A DNA stretch of 64,000 bases from Streptomyces fradiae (GTDB taxonomy: Bacteria; Actinomycetota; Actinomycetes; Streptomycetales; Streptomycetaceae). The stretch lies in the NCBI RefSeq assembly GCF_041270065.1, contig NZ_CP065958.1:248001-312000 (forward strand). The letters run 5' to 3'. Each line of letters starts with the position of its first letter. Position 1 is the stretch's first letter. The translations under genes were made by a program, and so were the position numbers. The notes beneath the pieces were generated by a model. The model was not told where the DNA came from, did not search any database, and saw only the letters and a list, made by a program, of their open reading frames with translations. Positions 1-10,628 of this stretch are shown piece after piece.

Positions 1-1481
1 GCGATCCCGTGCTGCCCGGCTTCCGGCCCGACCCGTCCGTGTGCCGGGTGGGAGCGGACTACTACCTGGTGACGTCCAGTTTCGAATGGTTCCCGGGTCT
101 TCCCGTGTTCCACAGCCGCGATCTCGTGAACTGGCGACGTCTCGGCTCCGCGCTCGACCGCCCGTCCCAGCTCGATCTCGACGGGTGTGAGCCCTCACGC
201 GGCCTGTTCGCGCCCACGATCAGGCACCATGACGGGGTGTTCCATCTCGTCTGCACGCTGATGGACGGCCCCGGCCATTTCGTCGTCACGGCGACCGACC
301 CGGCGGGGCCGTGGTCGGAACCGCAGTGGTTGGAGGGCGAGGGCTTCGACCCGTCACTGTTCTTCGACGACGGGCCGGACGACTGCGACGGCGACGGCGA
401 CGGCGACGGCCGGGCCTGGTTCACCGCCGCCCGTGTGCTGGACGAGGCCGCCGGCCGCACCGAGATCTGGATGCGCGAGTACCTTCCCCGCGAGCGACGG
501 CTCACGGGACCGGAGTACGTCCTGTGGTCGGGAACCCACCTGGGCGCCCGCTGGTCGGAAGCCCCGCACCTCTACAAGATCGACGGCAGCTACCTTCTGC
601 TCACCGCCGAGGGCGGCACCGATGTGGACCACAGCGTGGTCGCCGCCCGCGCCGCCCGCGTGACCGGCCCGTACGAGGGAGTCTCCGGCAACCCGGTGCT
701 GCCTCCCGCCGAGGGCCCGGTCACCTGCACCGGGCACGCCGACCTCGTCCGAACCCCGTACGGCGAGTGGCGGGCCGTCCTCCTCGGTGTCCGCCCGGGC
801 TCCGCCATCGGCCGCGAGACCTTCCTCAGCAGGGTCACCTGGAGCGACGGCCGGCCGGTCTTCTCCCCTCTCCGCCATACGAGCCCTCGCCACCGTCTCC
901 GCGACGACTTCGCCACCCTCTCCGCCGACTGGAGCACCCTGCGCACCCCACGCGCACCGTTCTGGACCACCGGCGACGGGCTCCGCCTCCAGCTCCGCCC
1001 CGAACGCCTCGGCGAACGCACCACCCCGTCCCTCCTGGTCCTCCCCCAGGAACAGCCCGACTGCGACGTCTCCACCGAGCTGCACTTCCTCCCCGACGCA
1101 CCGGAGGAACAGGCAGGCCTCGCCGTCGTCATCGACGACGACACCCATCTCGTCCTCCTTCGCACCACGGAAGGGCTCAGCCTCCGTCGCGGGCCCGATG
1201 TCCTGGCCGGCGTCGTCGTCCCGCCGGGCCCCGTCCGCCTGGGGGTCCGCATCCGCGGCTTCAGCCACACCTTCGCCTACGCGGCACCCGACGGGGCCTG
1301 GCAGGACCTGACCACCGTCGAAGCCACCTTCCTCACCCCGCTGTTCACCAGCGTGCAGCTCGGCCTCTACGCCACCTCCAACGGCCGCCCGTCCACCACC
1401 CAAGCCCATTTCGCGTGGTTCGACATCACGCATCCGCACCAGCCCTCCGGGGCGAAGGACACCGACGACCCGGAAATGTGA
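1..1481 (+). CDS. GH43 beta-xylosidase/arabinofuranosidase, 5' partial
   Basis: Glycoside hydrolase family 43 enzyme, expected to cleave xylose or arabinose residues from xylan side chains or xylo-oligosaccharides. The reading frame is open to the window edge and begins DPVLPGFRPDPS. GH43 proteins have a few residues before this motif, so the true start lies outside. The general-base Asp is in the FRPDPS motif, a second acidic residue is in GFDPSLFFDD, and the likely acid Glu is in WSEAPHLYK. The C-terminal third, roughly residues 300-490, looks like the concanavalin-like beta-sandwich that follows many GH43 five-bladed propellers. A run of alternating Asp and Gly (codons near 385-410) forms a small acidic loop. 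No signal peptide can be judged. It sits upstream of xlnA on the same strand but is separated from it by a strong hairpin. Confidence 0.9.
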   Translation, partial: DPVLPGFRPDPSVCRVGADYYLVTSSFEWFPGLPVFHSRDLVNWRRLGSALDRPSQLDLDGCEPSRGLFAPTIRHHDGVFHLVCTLMDGPGHFVVTATDPAGPWSEPQWLEGEGFDPSLFFDDGPDDCDGDGDGDGRAWFTAARVLDEAAGRTEIWMREYLPRERRLTGPEYVLWSGTHLGARWSEAPHLYKIDGSYLLLTAEGGTDVDHSVVAARAARVTGPYEGVSGNPVLPPAEGPVTCTGHADLVRTPYGEWRAVLLGVRPGSAIGRETFLSRVTWSDGRPVFSPLRHTSPRHRLRDDFATLSADWSTLRTPRAPFWTTGDGLRLQLRPERLGERTTPSLLVLPQEQPDCDVSTELHFLPDAPEEQAGLAVVIDDDTHLVLLRTTEGLSLRRGPDVLAGVVVPPGPVRLGVRIRGFSHTFAYAAPDGAWQDLTTVEATFLTPLFTSVQLGLYATSNGRPSTTQAHFAWFDITHPHQPSGAKDTDDPEM

Positions 1482-1505
1482 CCCGAGACAAGCACTCTCT
1501 TATGA

Positions 1506-3254
<1,749 letters not shown>

Positions 3255-3280
3255 TCTGCTGCAGCGACACCCGCGCCATC

Positions 3281-3311
3281 GAGGGGAGCCAGGCTGATCC
3301 TGGCTCCCCTC
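3281..3311. terminator. Bidirectional terminator between xlnA and lacI-family gene
   Basis: A 13-bp perfect stem (3281-3293 with 3299-3311) and a 5-nt loop lie between the converging xlnA and LacI-type regulator genes. The arms are GC-rich (gaggggagccagg and its complement). The position suggests it serves both transcripts. Confidence 0.85.
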
Positions 3312-3338
3312 CTCGGAGACAGGAAGCCGCCGGCCGTG

Positions 3339-4385
3339 TCAGGCGTCGCCCGGGGGGCGGGTGCTGGCGCGCATGATGAGCTGTGGTTCCACCAGGAGGT
3401 GTTCGGCCTTGCGGGCGCGGCCTTCGATGTGGTCGACCAGCAGTCCGATGCTGCGGCGTCCGATGGTGGCGAAGTCCTGGCGGACGGTGGTCAGCGGCGG
3501 CGGGAAGTACTCGGCCTCGGGGATGTCGTCGAAGCCGGCGACGGCCACCTGCGCGGGGGTGCGGATGCCGGCCTCGCGCAGCGCCCGCAGGACGCCGAGC
3601 GCCATCTGGTCGTTGGCGACGAAGACGGCGGTGACCGGTGCCGCCCCGCGGCGGGCCAGGGCGAGCCCGGCGAGCTCCTGGCCCGCCCGGTACCCCGACA
3701 ACGGGCTCCAGTCACCCGCCAGCACACGCGGAGGCTCGATACCGCTCTCCTCCAGGACCGCGCGCCAGCCCGCGGTGCGGGCCTCGCTCTCCAGCCAGTC
3801 CTCGGGCCCGGCCACGTGCCAGACCGTGCGGTGCCCGGCGGCCAGCAGATGCTCCGTGACCATACGGGCACCGCGCTCCTGGTCCAGGGAGACCCCGGGC
3901 AGATCGAGCCGGTGGCCACCCTCCACCGTCACCACCGGAAAGGGCGCGTCCAGCTCGGCGAGCGCCTGCACGTGCGAGCGCTGCGGGGTGATCGCGACGA
4001 CCCCCTCCACACCCCAGGCCGCGAGATGGTCGATGGCATCCTTCAGCGCCTGCCCCTCCCCGGTACGCAGACTGACCGTGGAGACCAGATAGCCCTCCTC
4101 CCGCGCCGCCTCCTGCAGACCCGTCATCGTGCTCGCCGGGCCGTACAGGGCGGTGTTGACCGCGATCACACCCAGCGTCCTCGTCCGGCGCGTCACCAGA
4201 GCCCGGGCCGCGGAATTACGGCGGTAGCCCAGCCGCTCGATCGCCACCGTGACCTGCTCACGCGTGGCCGCACGCACATTCGGGTGACCGCTCAGCACCC
4301 GCGAGACGGTCTGATGGGAGACCCCCGCCTCCCGTGCGACATCGGCCATCGTCGGCGGGCGGACGTCTTCCGCGGGATGCCCCAC
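3339..4385 (-). CDS. LacI-family transcriptional regulator
   Basis: Sugar-responsive repressor of the LacI/GalR family, 348 residues. The N-terminal HTH covers residues about 12-60 (MADVAREAGVSHQTVSRVL) and includes the hinge region that contacts the operator. The rest is the periplasmic-binding-protein-like effector domain. The GTG start at 4385 has GGGGAGG six bases upstream. An internal ATG at the HTH would remove eleven residues and lacks a good ribosome site. The gene is separated from galM by a strong terminator, so it must have its own promoter in 4386-4475. Its likely targets are the two TGTKARCGCTMACA-like operators in front of the ABC sugar operon, and possibly the xylanase genes. 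The ligand is unknown, but the neighbours suggest a pentose or xylo-oligosaccharide. Confidence 0.93.
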   Translation of the reverse strand: MGHPAEDVRPPTMADVAREAGVSHQTVSRVLSGHPNVRAATREQVTVAIERLGYRRNSAARALVTRRTRTLGVIAVNTALYGPASTMTGLQEAAREEGYLVSTVSLRTGEGQALKDAIDHLAAWGVEGVVAITPQRSHVQALAELDAPFPVVTVEGGHRLDLPGVSLDQERGARMVTEHLLAAGHRTVWHVAGPEDWLESEARTAGWRAVLEESGIEPPRVLAGDWSPLSGYRAGQELAGLALARRGAAPVTAVFVANDQMALGVLRALREAGIRTPAQVAVAGFDDIPEAEYFPPPLTTVRQDFATIGRRSIGLLVDHIEGRARKAEHLLVEPQLIMRASTRPPGDA

Positions 4386-4435
4386 GTTCGCCTCCCCTCT
4401 CCCTGATCACGGCTGTGCGCCGATATTGCGGCTGT

Positions 4436-4445
4436 GCATCGATGC
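4436..4445. promoter_or_regulatory. Palindrome upstream of the LacI-family gene
   Basis: GCATCGATGC is a perfect 10-bp palindrome about 50 bp upstream of the regulator's start codon, in the only interval that can hold its promoter. It does not match the CGCT-centred LacI operators near 10.6-10.9 kb, so a role in autoregulation is only a guess. Confidence 0.25.
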
Positions 4446-4475
4446 GAGAAAAACCTTAGTGCTGCTCGCGGCGGG

Positions 4476-4523
4476 CGGCTGACGCTGCTCCGGGCCCAGC
4501 CGTGTCCGGAGCAGCGTCAGCCG
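4476..4523 (-). terminator. 18-bp hairpin ending the galM transcript
   Basis: Arms 4476-4493 and 4506-4523 are perfectly complementary (18 bp) with a 12-nt loop. The right arm contains the galM stop codon, so the stem begins before the end of translation. It isolates galM from the LacI gene downstream. Confidence 0.8.
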
Positions 4524-5587
4524 CTCGTACTGAACCGCAGGACCGTCCTCGACCGGTACTCCTCGCCGGGTCGCAGCACCGTGGACGGGTCACCGGGGCG
4601 GTTCGGGGAGTCGGGGAAGTGCTGGGTCTCCAGCGCGATGCCGGCGCCCGTCCGGTAGGGGGTACCGCTCTTGCCGAGGATCGTTCCGTCGAACTGCCCC
4701 GCGGTGTAGACCTGGAGTCCGGGCTCCGTGGTCAGCACCTCCATGCGGCGGCCCGTGGACGGCGCGTGGAGGACGGCGGCCCGGCGGAGCGTGTCGTCGT
4801 TGCCGTGCGGGCTCAGTACGAAGTTGTGGTCGTACCCGCCGCCCGCCCCCGGCCGGGCCTGGGCCTCGGCGATCCTGAGCGGCCGGCGGAGGTCGAACGC
4901 GGTGCCGGTGACGGGGCGGTGGTCCCCGTAGGGGATGAGTTCCTCGTCGACCGGTGTGTAGTGGTCGGCGTGGACGGCCAGTTGATGGTCGAGGATGTCG
5001 CCGGCGCCCTCGCCTTCGAGGTTGAAGTAGGCGTGGTTGGTCAGGTTGACCAGGGTGGCCGCGTCGGTGACCGCTGCGTAGGAGAAGGAGAGTTCTCCGT
5101 CACGGCCGATGAGGCAGCTGACGGTGACGTCCAGGTTTCCCGGGAATCCCTGGTCGCCGTCGGGGCTGCGGAGGTGCAGGAGCACACCGGTCCACTCCGG
5201 GGTGTGCACGCTTTCGGCTTCCCAGAGCCGGGTGTCGAATCCGTCGTCTCCGCCGTGCAGGCAGTGGCCGTTCTCCTGTGTGGTCAGCTGGTACGTCTTC
5301 CCGTCCAGGGAGAACCGGCCTCGTGCGATGCGGTTGGCGTAGCGGCCGACGGTGGCTCCGAAGTACCGGGCGGCAGCCGTCCGAGCCGGGTCGCGGGGAG
5401 CGAGGACGACGTCGGCCGGGGTGCCGTGCCGGTCCGGCACCCACAGTCCGTGGAGGCGGGCGCCGCGGGTGTGCACCTCTGCCGTGAGTCCGCCGGGAAA
5501 GCCGAAGGTCCATCGTTGCCCGGCATCCGTGCCGGTGTGGCAGACCGGTGGGCCGCCGGTGAAAGGCGGACGGGAGGACGGGGTCAT
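4517..5587 (-). CDS. galM: Aldose 1-epimerase (mutarotase)
   Basis: Interconverts alpha and beta anomers of aldoses after uptake. About 356 residues, a normal length for the galactose-mutarotase-like fold. The diagnostic motifs are present: NHAYFNLEG, containing the catalytic His, and ALETQHFPDSPN near the C-terminus, containing the catalytic Glu. The ATG at 5587 is preceded by AAGGAA. A GTG nine codons further upstream (5614) is possible but has no ribosome site and lies inside a hairpin arm. It is the last gene of the ABC sugar cluster, 148 bp after the permease, with a stem-loop and a heptamer repeat in the gap. The locus suggests it acts on xylose or arabinose, but mutarotases are promiscuous. 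Confidence 0.9.
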   Translation of the reverse strand: MTPSSRPPFTGGPPVCHTGTDAGQRWTFGFPGGLTAEVHTRGARLHGLWVPDRHGTPADVVLAPRDPARTAAARYFGATVGRYANRIARGRFSLDGKTYQLTTQENGHCLHGGDDGFDTRLWEAESVHTPEWTGVLLHLRSPDGDQGFPGNLDVTVSCLIGRDGELSFSYAAVTDAATLVNLTNHAYFNLEGEGAGDILDHQLAVHADHYTPVDEELIPYGDHRPVTGTAFDLRRPLRIAEAQARPGAGGGYDHNFVLSPHGNDDTLRRAAVLHAPSTGRRMEVLTTEPGLQVYTAGQFDGTILGKSGTPYRTGAGIALETQHFPDSPNRPGDPSTVLRPGEEYRSRTVLRFSTSG

Positions 5588-5611
5588 GGAGGTTCCTTGT
5601 CCGGAGTGCGG

Positions 5612-5653
5612 CACGGCCGGGAAAGGAGGTCGAAGACTGCTTTCCCGGCCGTG
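5612..5653 (-). terminator. 14-bp stem-loop between yjfF and galM
   Basis: Perfect arms 5612-5625 and 5640-5653 (cacggccgggaaag and its complement) with a 14-nt loop. On the transcribed strand it follows the last permease gene and ends only 24 bp before the galM start. It may be a partial terminator or a processing structure that lowers galM expression relative to the transporter. There is no room for a separate galM promoter downstream of it. Confidence 0.6.
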
Positions 5654-5658
5654 TTCGT

Positions 5659-5700
5659 GGTGGTCGGTGGTCGGTGGTCGGTGGTCGGTGGTCGGTGGTG
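5659..5700. repeat. GGTGGTC heptamer tandem repeat
   Basis: Five exact tandem copies of GGTGGTC (5659-5693) plus a sixth with one change (5694-5700), in the gap between the permease gene and galM, beside the stem-loop. It is a slippage-prone array. On the transcript it reads as a C- and A-rich GACCACC repeat. Confidence 0.85.
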
Positions 5701-5735
5701 AGTGGTCTGCCCGGGATCGGGCCTGCCCGGGAGGT

Positions 5736-6743
5736 CTAGCGCACCGGGCGGGAGCCGCCGAAAAGCCGTTGGAGGAGGATGAAGACGAACAGCAGGCCCC
5801 CGATGACGATGCGCGTCCACCATGAGCTGAGCGTGCCCTGGAAGCTGATGATGGTCTGGATCAGGCCGAGGACCGTCACGCCCAGCGCGGTTCCCAGGAC
5901 GAAGCCGGAGCCTCCGGTGAGCAGCGTCCCTCCGATGACCGCGGCCGCGATGGCGTCGAGTTCCATGCCGACGGCGTGCAGGGCGTAGCCGGACAGCATG
6001 TAGAAGGTCAGCAGCAGGCCGCCGAGGGCGGAGCACAGGCCGCTCACGGCGTACACCGCGATCTTGGTGCGTCCCACGGGCAGACCCATGAGACGGGCCG
6101 AGGACTCGTTGCCGCCCAGGGCGTAGACGGTGCGGCCGAAGCGGGTGTGGTGGAGGACGACGAAGGCGAGCACCAGCACGACCAGGGCGATGACCACGGC
6201 GGGTGAGACGAACAGCCCCCCGGGCAGGAGCACTCGCGTCTGGGCGATCCGCGTGGTCGTGGGGTCGGTGAGGGAGATGGACTCCGTGCTGATCATGTAG
6301 CAGAGGCCACGGGCGAGGAACATGCCCGCGAGGGTGACGATGAAGGGCTGGATCTCGAAGGCGTGGATCACCCAGCCCATGAGGGCGCCGCCTCCGGCTC
6401 CCACCAGCAGGACCAGAGGCACCGCCAGGGCGAGCGGCACACCGTTCCGTTCGACGAGCCAGGCCGTCAGCATGGTCGACAAGGCCACCATGGAGCCGAC
6501 GGAAAGGTCGATTCCACCGGTGAGGATGACGAACGTCATGCCGATCGCCACGACGAGCAGGAAGCCGTTGTCGATCAGGACGTTGAGCAGGACCTGCGCG
6601 GAGAAGAAGCCTTCGTACTGAAGGGAGCCGATCGAGAACATCACGATCAGCAGAGTGGCGGTCACCACGAGCGGCAGACGGGTGGCATGCCGTGCCGAGA
6701 ACCGCTGGAGCGGCCCGGTGAGGGAGCTGAGGGTGGTGCTCAC
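5736..6743 (-). CDS. yjfF: Sugar ABC transporter permease, YjfF-type
   Basis: Inner-membrane channel subunit of a ribose/galactofuranose-class (BPD_transp_2) ABC importer, 335 residues with about nine hydrophobic helices. The family signature GMTFVILTGGIDLSVGS is present near residue 65, and a second conserved loop ends GGTLLTGGSG near the C-terminus. The GTG start at 6743 overlaps the stop of the preceding permease as GTGA, showing translational coupling. Two different permease genes in one operon is the YtfT/YjfF arrangement known for E. coli galactofuranose uptake. Actinobacterial relatives beside xylan genes may carry arabinose or other pentoses, so the substrate is inferred only. Confidence 0.88.
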   Translation of the reverse strand: MSTTLSSLTGPLQRFSARHATRLPLVVTATLLIVMFSIGSLQYEGFFSAQVLLNVLIDNGFLLVVAIGMTFVILTGGIDLSVGSMVALSTMLTAWLVERNGVPLALAVPLVLLVGAGGGALMGWVIHAFEIQPFIVTLAGMFLARGLCYMISTESISLTDPTTTRIAQTRVLLPGGLFVSPAVVIALVVLVLAFVVLHHTRFGRTVYALGGNESSARLMGLPVGRTKIAVYAVSGLCSALGGLLLTFYMLSGYALHAVGMELDAIAAAVIGGTLLTGGSGFVLGTALGVTVLGLIQTIISFQGTLSSWWTRIVIGGLLFVFILLQRLFGGSRPVR

Positions 6744-7855
6744 GGGTGGACCTCCTGCTGGCGGGCTCCCGCGTCGCCGGCCGCGGGGGCCGGGCCCGGG
6801 GCGGCCGGTCGGCGACGGCGCGAGAGCCGCGCGCGGAACGCGGGCGACTGGACGAGACACACGACGATGACGACGAGGGCCTTGAAGACAAGGGTGGTCT
6901 CGGGCGGTACGCCGAGGGTGTAGATCGTGGTCGAGAGAGTCTGGATGATCAGCGCGCCCAGGACCGTCCCTCCGAGGGAGAAGCGGCCGCCCGTGAGGGC
7001 GGTGCCGCCGACGACCACGGCGAGGATGGCGTCCAGCTCGATCCACAGGCCCGCGTTGTTGCCGTCGGCGCTTGAGACGTTGGAGCTGATCATCAGGCCG
7101 GCCACCGCGGCGCACACGGCGCTGACGACGTAGACCATGACCAGGAGACCGGCTGCCCGGATGCCTACGAGTCGGCTCGCGACCGGATTGCCGCCCACCG
7201 ATTCGATAAGCATGCCGAGCGCGGTCCGCCGGGTGACGAGGGAGGTGACGGCGACGAGGGCCGCAGCGAGGAGGACGGCGAAGGGGAGGGTGAGCCAGTA
7301 GCCCCCGCCGATCATCTTGTAGGCGCTGCTGGACACGCTGATGATCTGGCCGTCGGTGATCAGCTGGGCCACGCCCCGGCCCGCGACCATGAGGACCAGC
7401 GTGGCGACGATGGGCTGGACGCCGAGCCGGGCGACGAGGAGGCCGTTGAGCAGGCCGATCGCGGCGGCCACGCCGACCGCCACCGCGATCGCCGACATGA
7501 CGGTGGGCAGACTTCCGGGGTCCTTCGCGGTGGCGATGTGCTCGCACGCGAGGGCTCCGGCGATGGCGACCGTCGAGCCGACCGAGAGGTCGATGCCCCG
7601 GGTCGCGATGACCAGCGTCATGCCGAGCGACACCAGTACCAGGGGGGCGCCGAACTGGAGGATGTCGATCAGGCTGCCGTACAGGTGTCCGTTCTGGACG
7701 CGGACGGCGAAGAAGTCATGGGTGAGCGCGACGTTGCCGAGCAGCAGGGCTGCCAGGACGGCGGCGGGCCAGAAGAGGCGGTGTTCGGTGAGCTGCCGGG
7801 CGCCGGGCGCCCGGGCCGGACGCCTTCCGGCGCCGGCGTCGTCAGGTGGTGTCAT
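6740..7855 (-). CDS. Sugar ABC transporter permease, YtfT-type
   Basis: First permease of the importer, 371 residues. A short charged, Pro-rich cytoplasmic N-terminus is followed by helices from about residue 30. The permease signature GMTLVIATRGIDLSVGS is clear near residue 88, and the C-terminal cytoplasmic segment is Arg/Pro/Ala-rich. The start ATG (7855) overlaps the ATPase stop as ATGA and the stop overlaps yjfF as GTGA. The three genes are therefore translationally coupled, fitting a fixed stoichiometry of two permeases to one double ATPase. Confidence 0.9.
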   Translation of the reverse strand: MTPPDDAGAGRRPARAPGARQLTEHRLFWPAAVLAALLLGNVALTHDFFAVRVQNGHLYGSLIDILQFGAPLVLVSLGMTLVIATRGIDLSVGSTVAIAGALACEHIATAKDPGSLPTVMSAIAVAVGVAAAIGLLNGLLVARLGVQPIVATLVLMVAGRGVAQLITDGQIISVSSSAYKMIGGGYWLTLPFAVLLAAALVAVTSLVTRRTALGMLIESVGGNPVASRLVGIRAAGLLVMVYVVSAVCAAVAGLMISSNVSSADGNNAGLWIELDAILAVVVGGTALTGGRFSLGGTVLGALIIQTLSTTIYTLGVPPETTLVFKALVVIVVCLVQSPAFRARLSRRRRPAAPGPAPAAGDAGARQQEVHP

Positions 7856-9411
7856 GAGGTGGCTCCGGTGGCGATGGTGCCCAGGATCCGGTCGGGCGTC
7901 AGCGTCGGGTCGTTGGGAAGGGTGGCGACAAGCCGGTGATCGCGCAGGACACCCACGCGGTGGCTCAGCCGCAGCACTTCCTCGAGTTCGGCGGAGATGA
8001 AGAGAACCGCGGTGCCTTCCGCGGCCAGCCGGGTGACCAGCTTCTGGATCTCCGTCTTGGCTCCGATGTCGATGCCCCGGGTGGGTTCGTCCAGGATCAG
8101 CAGCTCGGGGTCGGTGAGCAGCCACCGCGCGAGCAGCACCTTCTGCTGGTTGCCTCCGCTGAGGTTGCGGACCTGGGCCTCGGGATCGGCCGGGCGGATG
8201 TCGAGGACCTCGGTCCACCGGGCGGCGATCTCGTCCTGTCGGGTGCGGGAGAGCGGTTTGGTCCAGCCGCGTGCGGCTTGCAGGGCGAGCACGATGTTCT
8301 CGCGGACCGTGAGTTCGCCGATCAGCCCCTCCGCCTTGCGGTTCTCCGAGCAGAAGGCGATCTTGTGGGCGATCGCGGCGCGGGGCGATCGCAGGGCGGC
8401 ACGTTCGCCGTCGATCCGGAGCTCTCCTCCGTCGGCGTGGTCGGCGCCGAAGAGCAGCCGGGCCGCCTCGGTGCGTCCGGAGCCGAGGAGCCCGGCCAGG
8501 CCGATGACCTCGCCGCGGTGGATGTCCAGGTCGTACGGCTGGACGGCACCGGCCCGGCCGAGTCCGCGGGCGCTCAGGAAGGGGGTGTCCGCGGGGACGG
8601 GGGCGGCGGTGCCGGTGTGCGACGTCTCCGCGAGTTCGTCGAGGGTGCGCAGTTCGCTGCCGACCATGCGGTGTACGAGGGTGACGGGTGTCAGCTCGTC
8701 GATCCGGTACTCGCCTTCGAGGTGGCCGTTCCGCAGGACGGTCACCCGGTCGCACAGGTCGAAGACCTGGTCGAGGAAGTGGGTGACGAAGAGGATCGCG
8801 ACGCCCCGGTCGCGCAGCCGGCGTATCAGGGCGAACAGTTGGGCGACTTCGTCCCGGTCGAGGCTGGAGGTGGGCTCGTCCAGGACGAGCACCTTCGCCC
8901 GGATGTCCACGGCACGCACGATCGCGACGAGCTGCTGGACGGCGAGGGAGTGCGCGCTCAGCGGCAGGCGGACGTCGAGGTCGAGTTCCAGCTCGGTGAT
9001 GAGCTGTGCCGCGCGCCGGTGGAGAGCCGACCAGTGGACGAGTCCCAGGCGCCGGGGTTCACGGCCGATGAGGATGTTCTCGGCGACGGAGAGGTTGGGG
9101 CACAGGTTCACCTCCTGGTAGACCGTGCTGATTCCGGCGTGCTGTGCTTCCAGTGGTTCGGCGAACCGCTGGGGGACGCCGTCGACGGAGACCGTTCCCG
9201 CGTCGGGCGGGTGGACCCCGGTGAGCACCTTGATGAGGGTCGACTTGCCGGCGCCGTTCTCACCCATCAGCGCGTGTACCTCGCCCGGGAAGAGGCGCAG
9301 GTCCACGCCGTCGAGGGCGAGGACGCCGGGGAAGGCCTTGCGGATGCCGCGGGCCTCCAGGACCGGCCGGTCGGGGCGGGTGGGTGTGCGGGGGGTGGGT
9401 GGGGCTGCCAT
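7852..9411 (-). CDS. Sugar ABC transporter ATP-binding protein, double NBD (YtfR-type)
   Basis: Energises the importer. At 519 residues it contains two fused nucleotide-binding domains, as in RbsA, MglA and YtfR. The N-terminal half has Walker A GENGAGKST (about residues 50-58) and Walker B KVLVLDEPTSS, where a shortened signature precedes it. The C-terminal half has the divergent P-loop GLLGSGRTEAARLLFG, signature LSGGNQQK and Walker B LILDEPTRGID. The ATG at 9411 is preceded by GGAGAGGAGG. It lies 66 bp downstream of the binding-protein gene, with a stem-loop in the gap. Confidence 0.95.
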   Translation of the reverse strand: MAAPPTPRTPTRPDRPVLEARGIRKAFPGVLALDGVDLRLFPGEVHALMGENGAGKSTLIKVLTGVHPPDAGTVSVDGVPQRFAEPLEAQHAGISTVYQEVNLCPNLSVAENILIGREPRRLGLVHWSALHRRAAQLITELELDLDVRLPLSAHSLAVQQLVAIVRAVDIRAKVLVLDEPTSSLDRDEVAQLFALIRRLRDRGVAILFVTHFLDQVFDLCDRVTVLRNGHLEGEYRIDELTPVTLVHRMVGSELRTLDELAETSHTGTAAPVPADTPFLSARGLGRAGAVQPYDLDIHRGEVIGLAGLLGSGRTEAARLLFGADHADGGELRIDGERAALRSPRAAIAHKIAFCSENRKAEGLIGELTVRENIVLALQAARGWTKPLSRTRQDEIAARWTEVLDIRPADPEAQVRNLSGGNQQKVLLARWLLTDPELLILDEPTRGIDIGAKTEIQKLVTRLAAEGTAVLFISAELEEVLRLSHRVGVLRDHRLVATLPNDPTLTPDRILGTIATGATS

Positions 9412-9432
9412 CCGCCCTCCTCTCCATGAGGG

Positions 9433-9460
9433 TCGGGGGCGGCGCGAGAGCCGCCCCCGA
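9433..9460 (-). promoter_or_regulatory. Intercistronic stem-loop after the binding-protein gene
   Basis: Arms 9433-9443 and 9450-9460 are an 11-bp perfect match with a 6-nt loop, located between the binding-protein stop and the ATPase start. Structures here are commonly partial terminators or RNase barriers that keep the binding protein more abundant than the membrane components. The sequence shows the structure, and the function is inferred. Confidence 0.65.
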
Positions 9461-9477
9461 TCCGGTGCGGGCGGTGG

Positions 9478-10479
9478 TCAGTACTGGCGGCCGGGCAGGG
9501 CGGCCGCGGCCTGGTCCTGGGTGAAGACACCCTCCTTGACCTCGACCCGTTGCGGAACGTTCTCCCCCGCCGCGACCTTCTTGGCGAGTTCCATGAGCTG
9601 GTCGCCGAGGAGCGGGTTGCACTCGACCACCACGTTGATCTTCTTCTCCTGCATGGCGACGAAGGCGTCCTTGATGCCGTCGACGGAGATCACCTTGATG
9701 TCGACGCCCGGCTTCTTGCCCGCCTCCTCGATGGCCTGGATGGCGCCCAGGGCCATGTCGTCGTTGTGGGCGTACAGGACGTCGATGTCCTCGTGGGACT
9801 TGAGGAAGGCCTGCATGACCTCCTTGCCCTTGGCGCGCGTGAAGTCCCCGGTCTGGGAGGCGACGACCTTGAATTTGGGCTCGCCCTTGATGACGTCGGC
9901 GAAGCCGGCCTTGCGATCGTTGGCGGGGGCGGATCCGGTGGTGCCCTGGAGCTCGACGACATTGACCGGCGCCGAGGTCCCCTCGTACTCCTTCACGAGC
10001 CACTTGCCGGCCTCCTGCCCCTCCTTGACGAAGTCGGAGCCGAGGAAGGTCCGGTAGAGGGAGGTGTCCTGCGAGTCGACGGCGCGGTCGGTGAGGATCA
10101 CGGGGATTCCGGCGTTCTTGGCCTCCTTCAGGACGGTGTCCCAGCCGGACTCCACCACCGGCGAGAAGGCGATGACGTCCACCTTCTGCTGGATGAAGGT
10201 GCGGATCGCCTTGATCTGGTTCTCCTGCTTCTGCTGGGCGTCGGAGAACTTCAGCGTGATGCCGGCCTTCTCGGCCGCCTCGCGTACGGACTTGGTGTTG
10301 GCGGTGCGCCACCCACTCTCGGCTCCTACCTGAGCGAACCCGAGCACCAGCTTGCCGTCGGAGGAGCCCTTGCCGGTGCCGCCGGGGCTGCCGGTGGTCG
10401 CGGGCTCGGTGGTGCAGGCGGTCAACACACTGCCGGCCAGGGCGGCGGCGGCGATGACGCGGAGGGCTCTGTGGGCCAT
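9478..10479 (-). CDS. Sugar ABC transporter substrate-binding lipoprotein (YtfQ-type)
   Basis: Extracellular sugar-binding component, 333 residues, with a lipoprotein signal peptide (residues 1-22, lipobox VLTAC; Cys22 would carry the lipid). The mature domain has the Peripla_BP_4 fold typical of the ribose/galactofuranose class, with QVGAESGWRTANTKSV near the start and SPVVESGWDTVLKEA in the middle, both characteristic of the YtfQ group. It is the first gene of the operon and is read from a promoter containing LacI-type operators. Family membership is firm; whether it binds arabinose, galactofuranose or a xylo-oligosaccharide cannot be read from the sequence. Confidence 0.93.
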   Translation of the reverse strand: MAHRALRVIAAAALAGSVLTACTTEPATTGSPGGTGKGSSDGKLVLGFAQVGAESGWRTANTKSVREAAEKAGITLKFSDAQQKQENQIKAIRTFIQQKVDVIAFSPVVESGWDTVLKEAKNAGIPVILTDRAVDSQDTSLYRTFLGSDFVKEGQEAGKWLVKEYEGTSAPVNVVELQGTTGSAPANDRKAGFADVIKGEPKFKVVASQTGDFTRAKGKEVMQAFLKSHEDIDVLYAHNDDMALGAIQAIEEAGKKPGVDIKVISVDGIKDAFVAMQEKKINVVVECNPLLGDQLMELAKKVAAGENVPQRVEVKEGVFTQDQAAAALPGRQY

Positions 10480-10628
10480 GTCGTGGTTCCTCTCGGGACG
10501 TGCGTCGTACCAGGCGGAGCCCTGAAGGCGATGGGCACCGTGCAGGGTGGCTGCGCAGGGGTGGTTGAGCCGGGCGAGGCAGGACGAAGCGTCGGCCCCG
10601 ACGGTCGGTGAGCTGGCGAACGCGACAC

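Noticed and set aside
62..505. Long open frames antisense to the GH43 gene
   Set aside because: They mirror the real gene; composition is Arg/Ser-rich and no domain is recognisable. High GC opens such frames throughout the window.
5659..5700. Short CRISPR-like array
   Set aside because: Units are 7 bp, contiguous, with no spacers.
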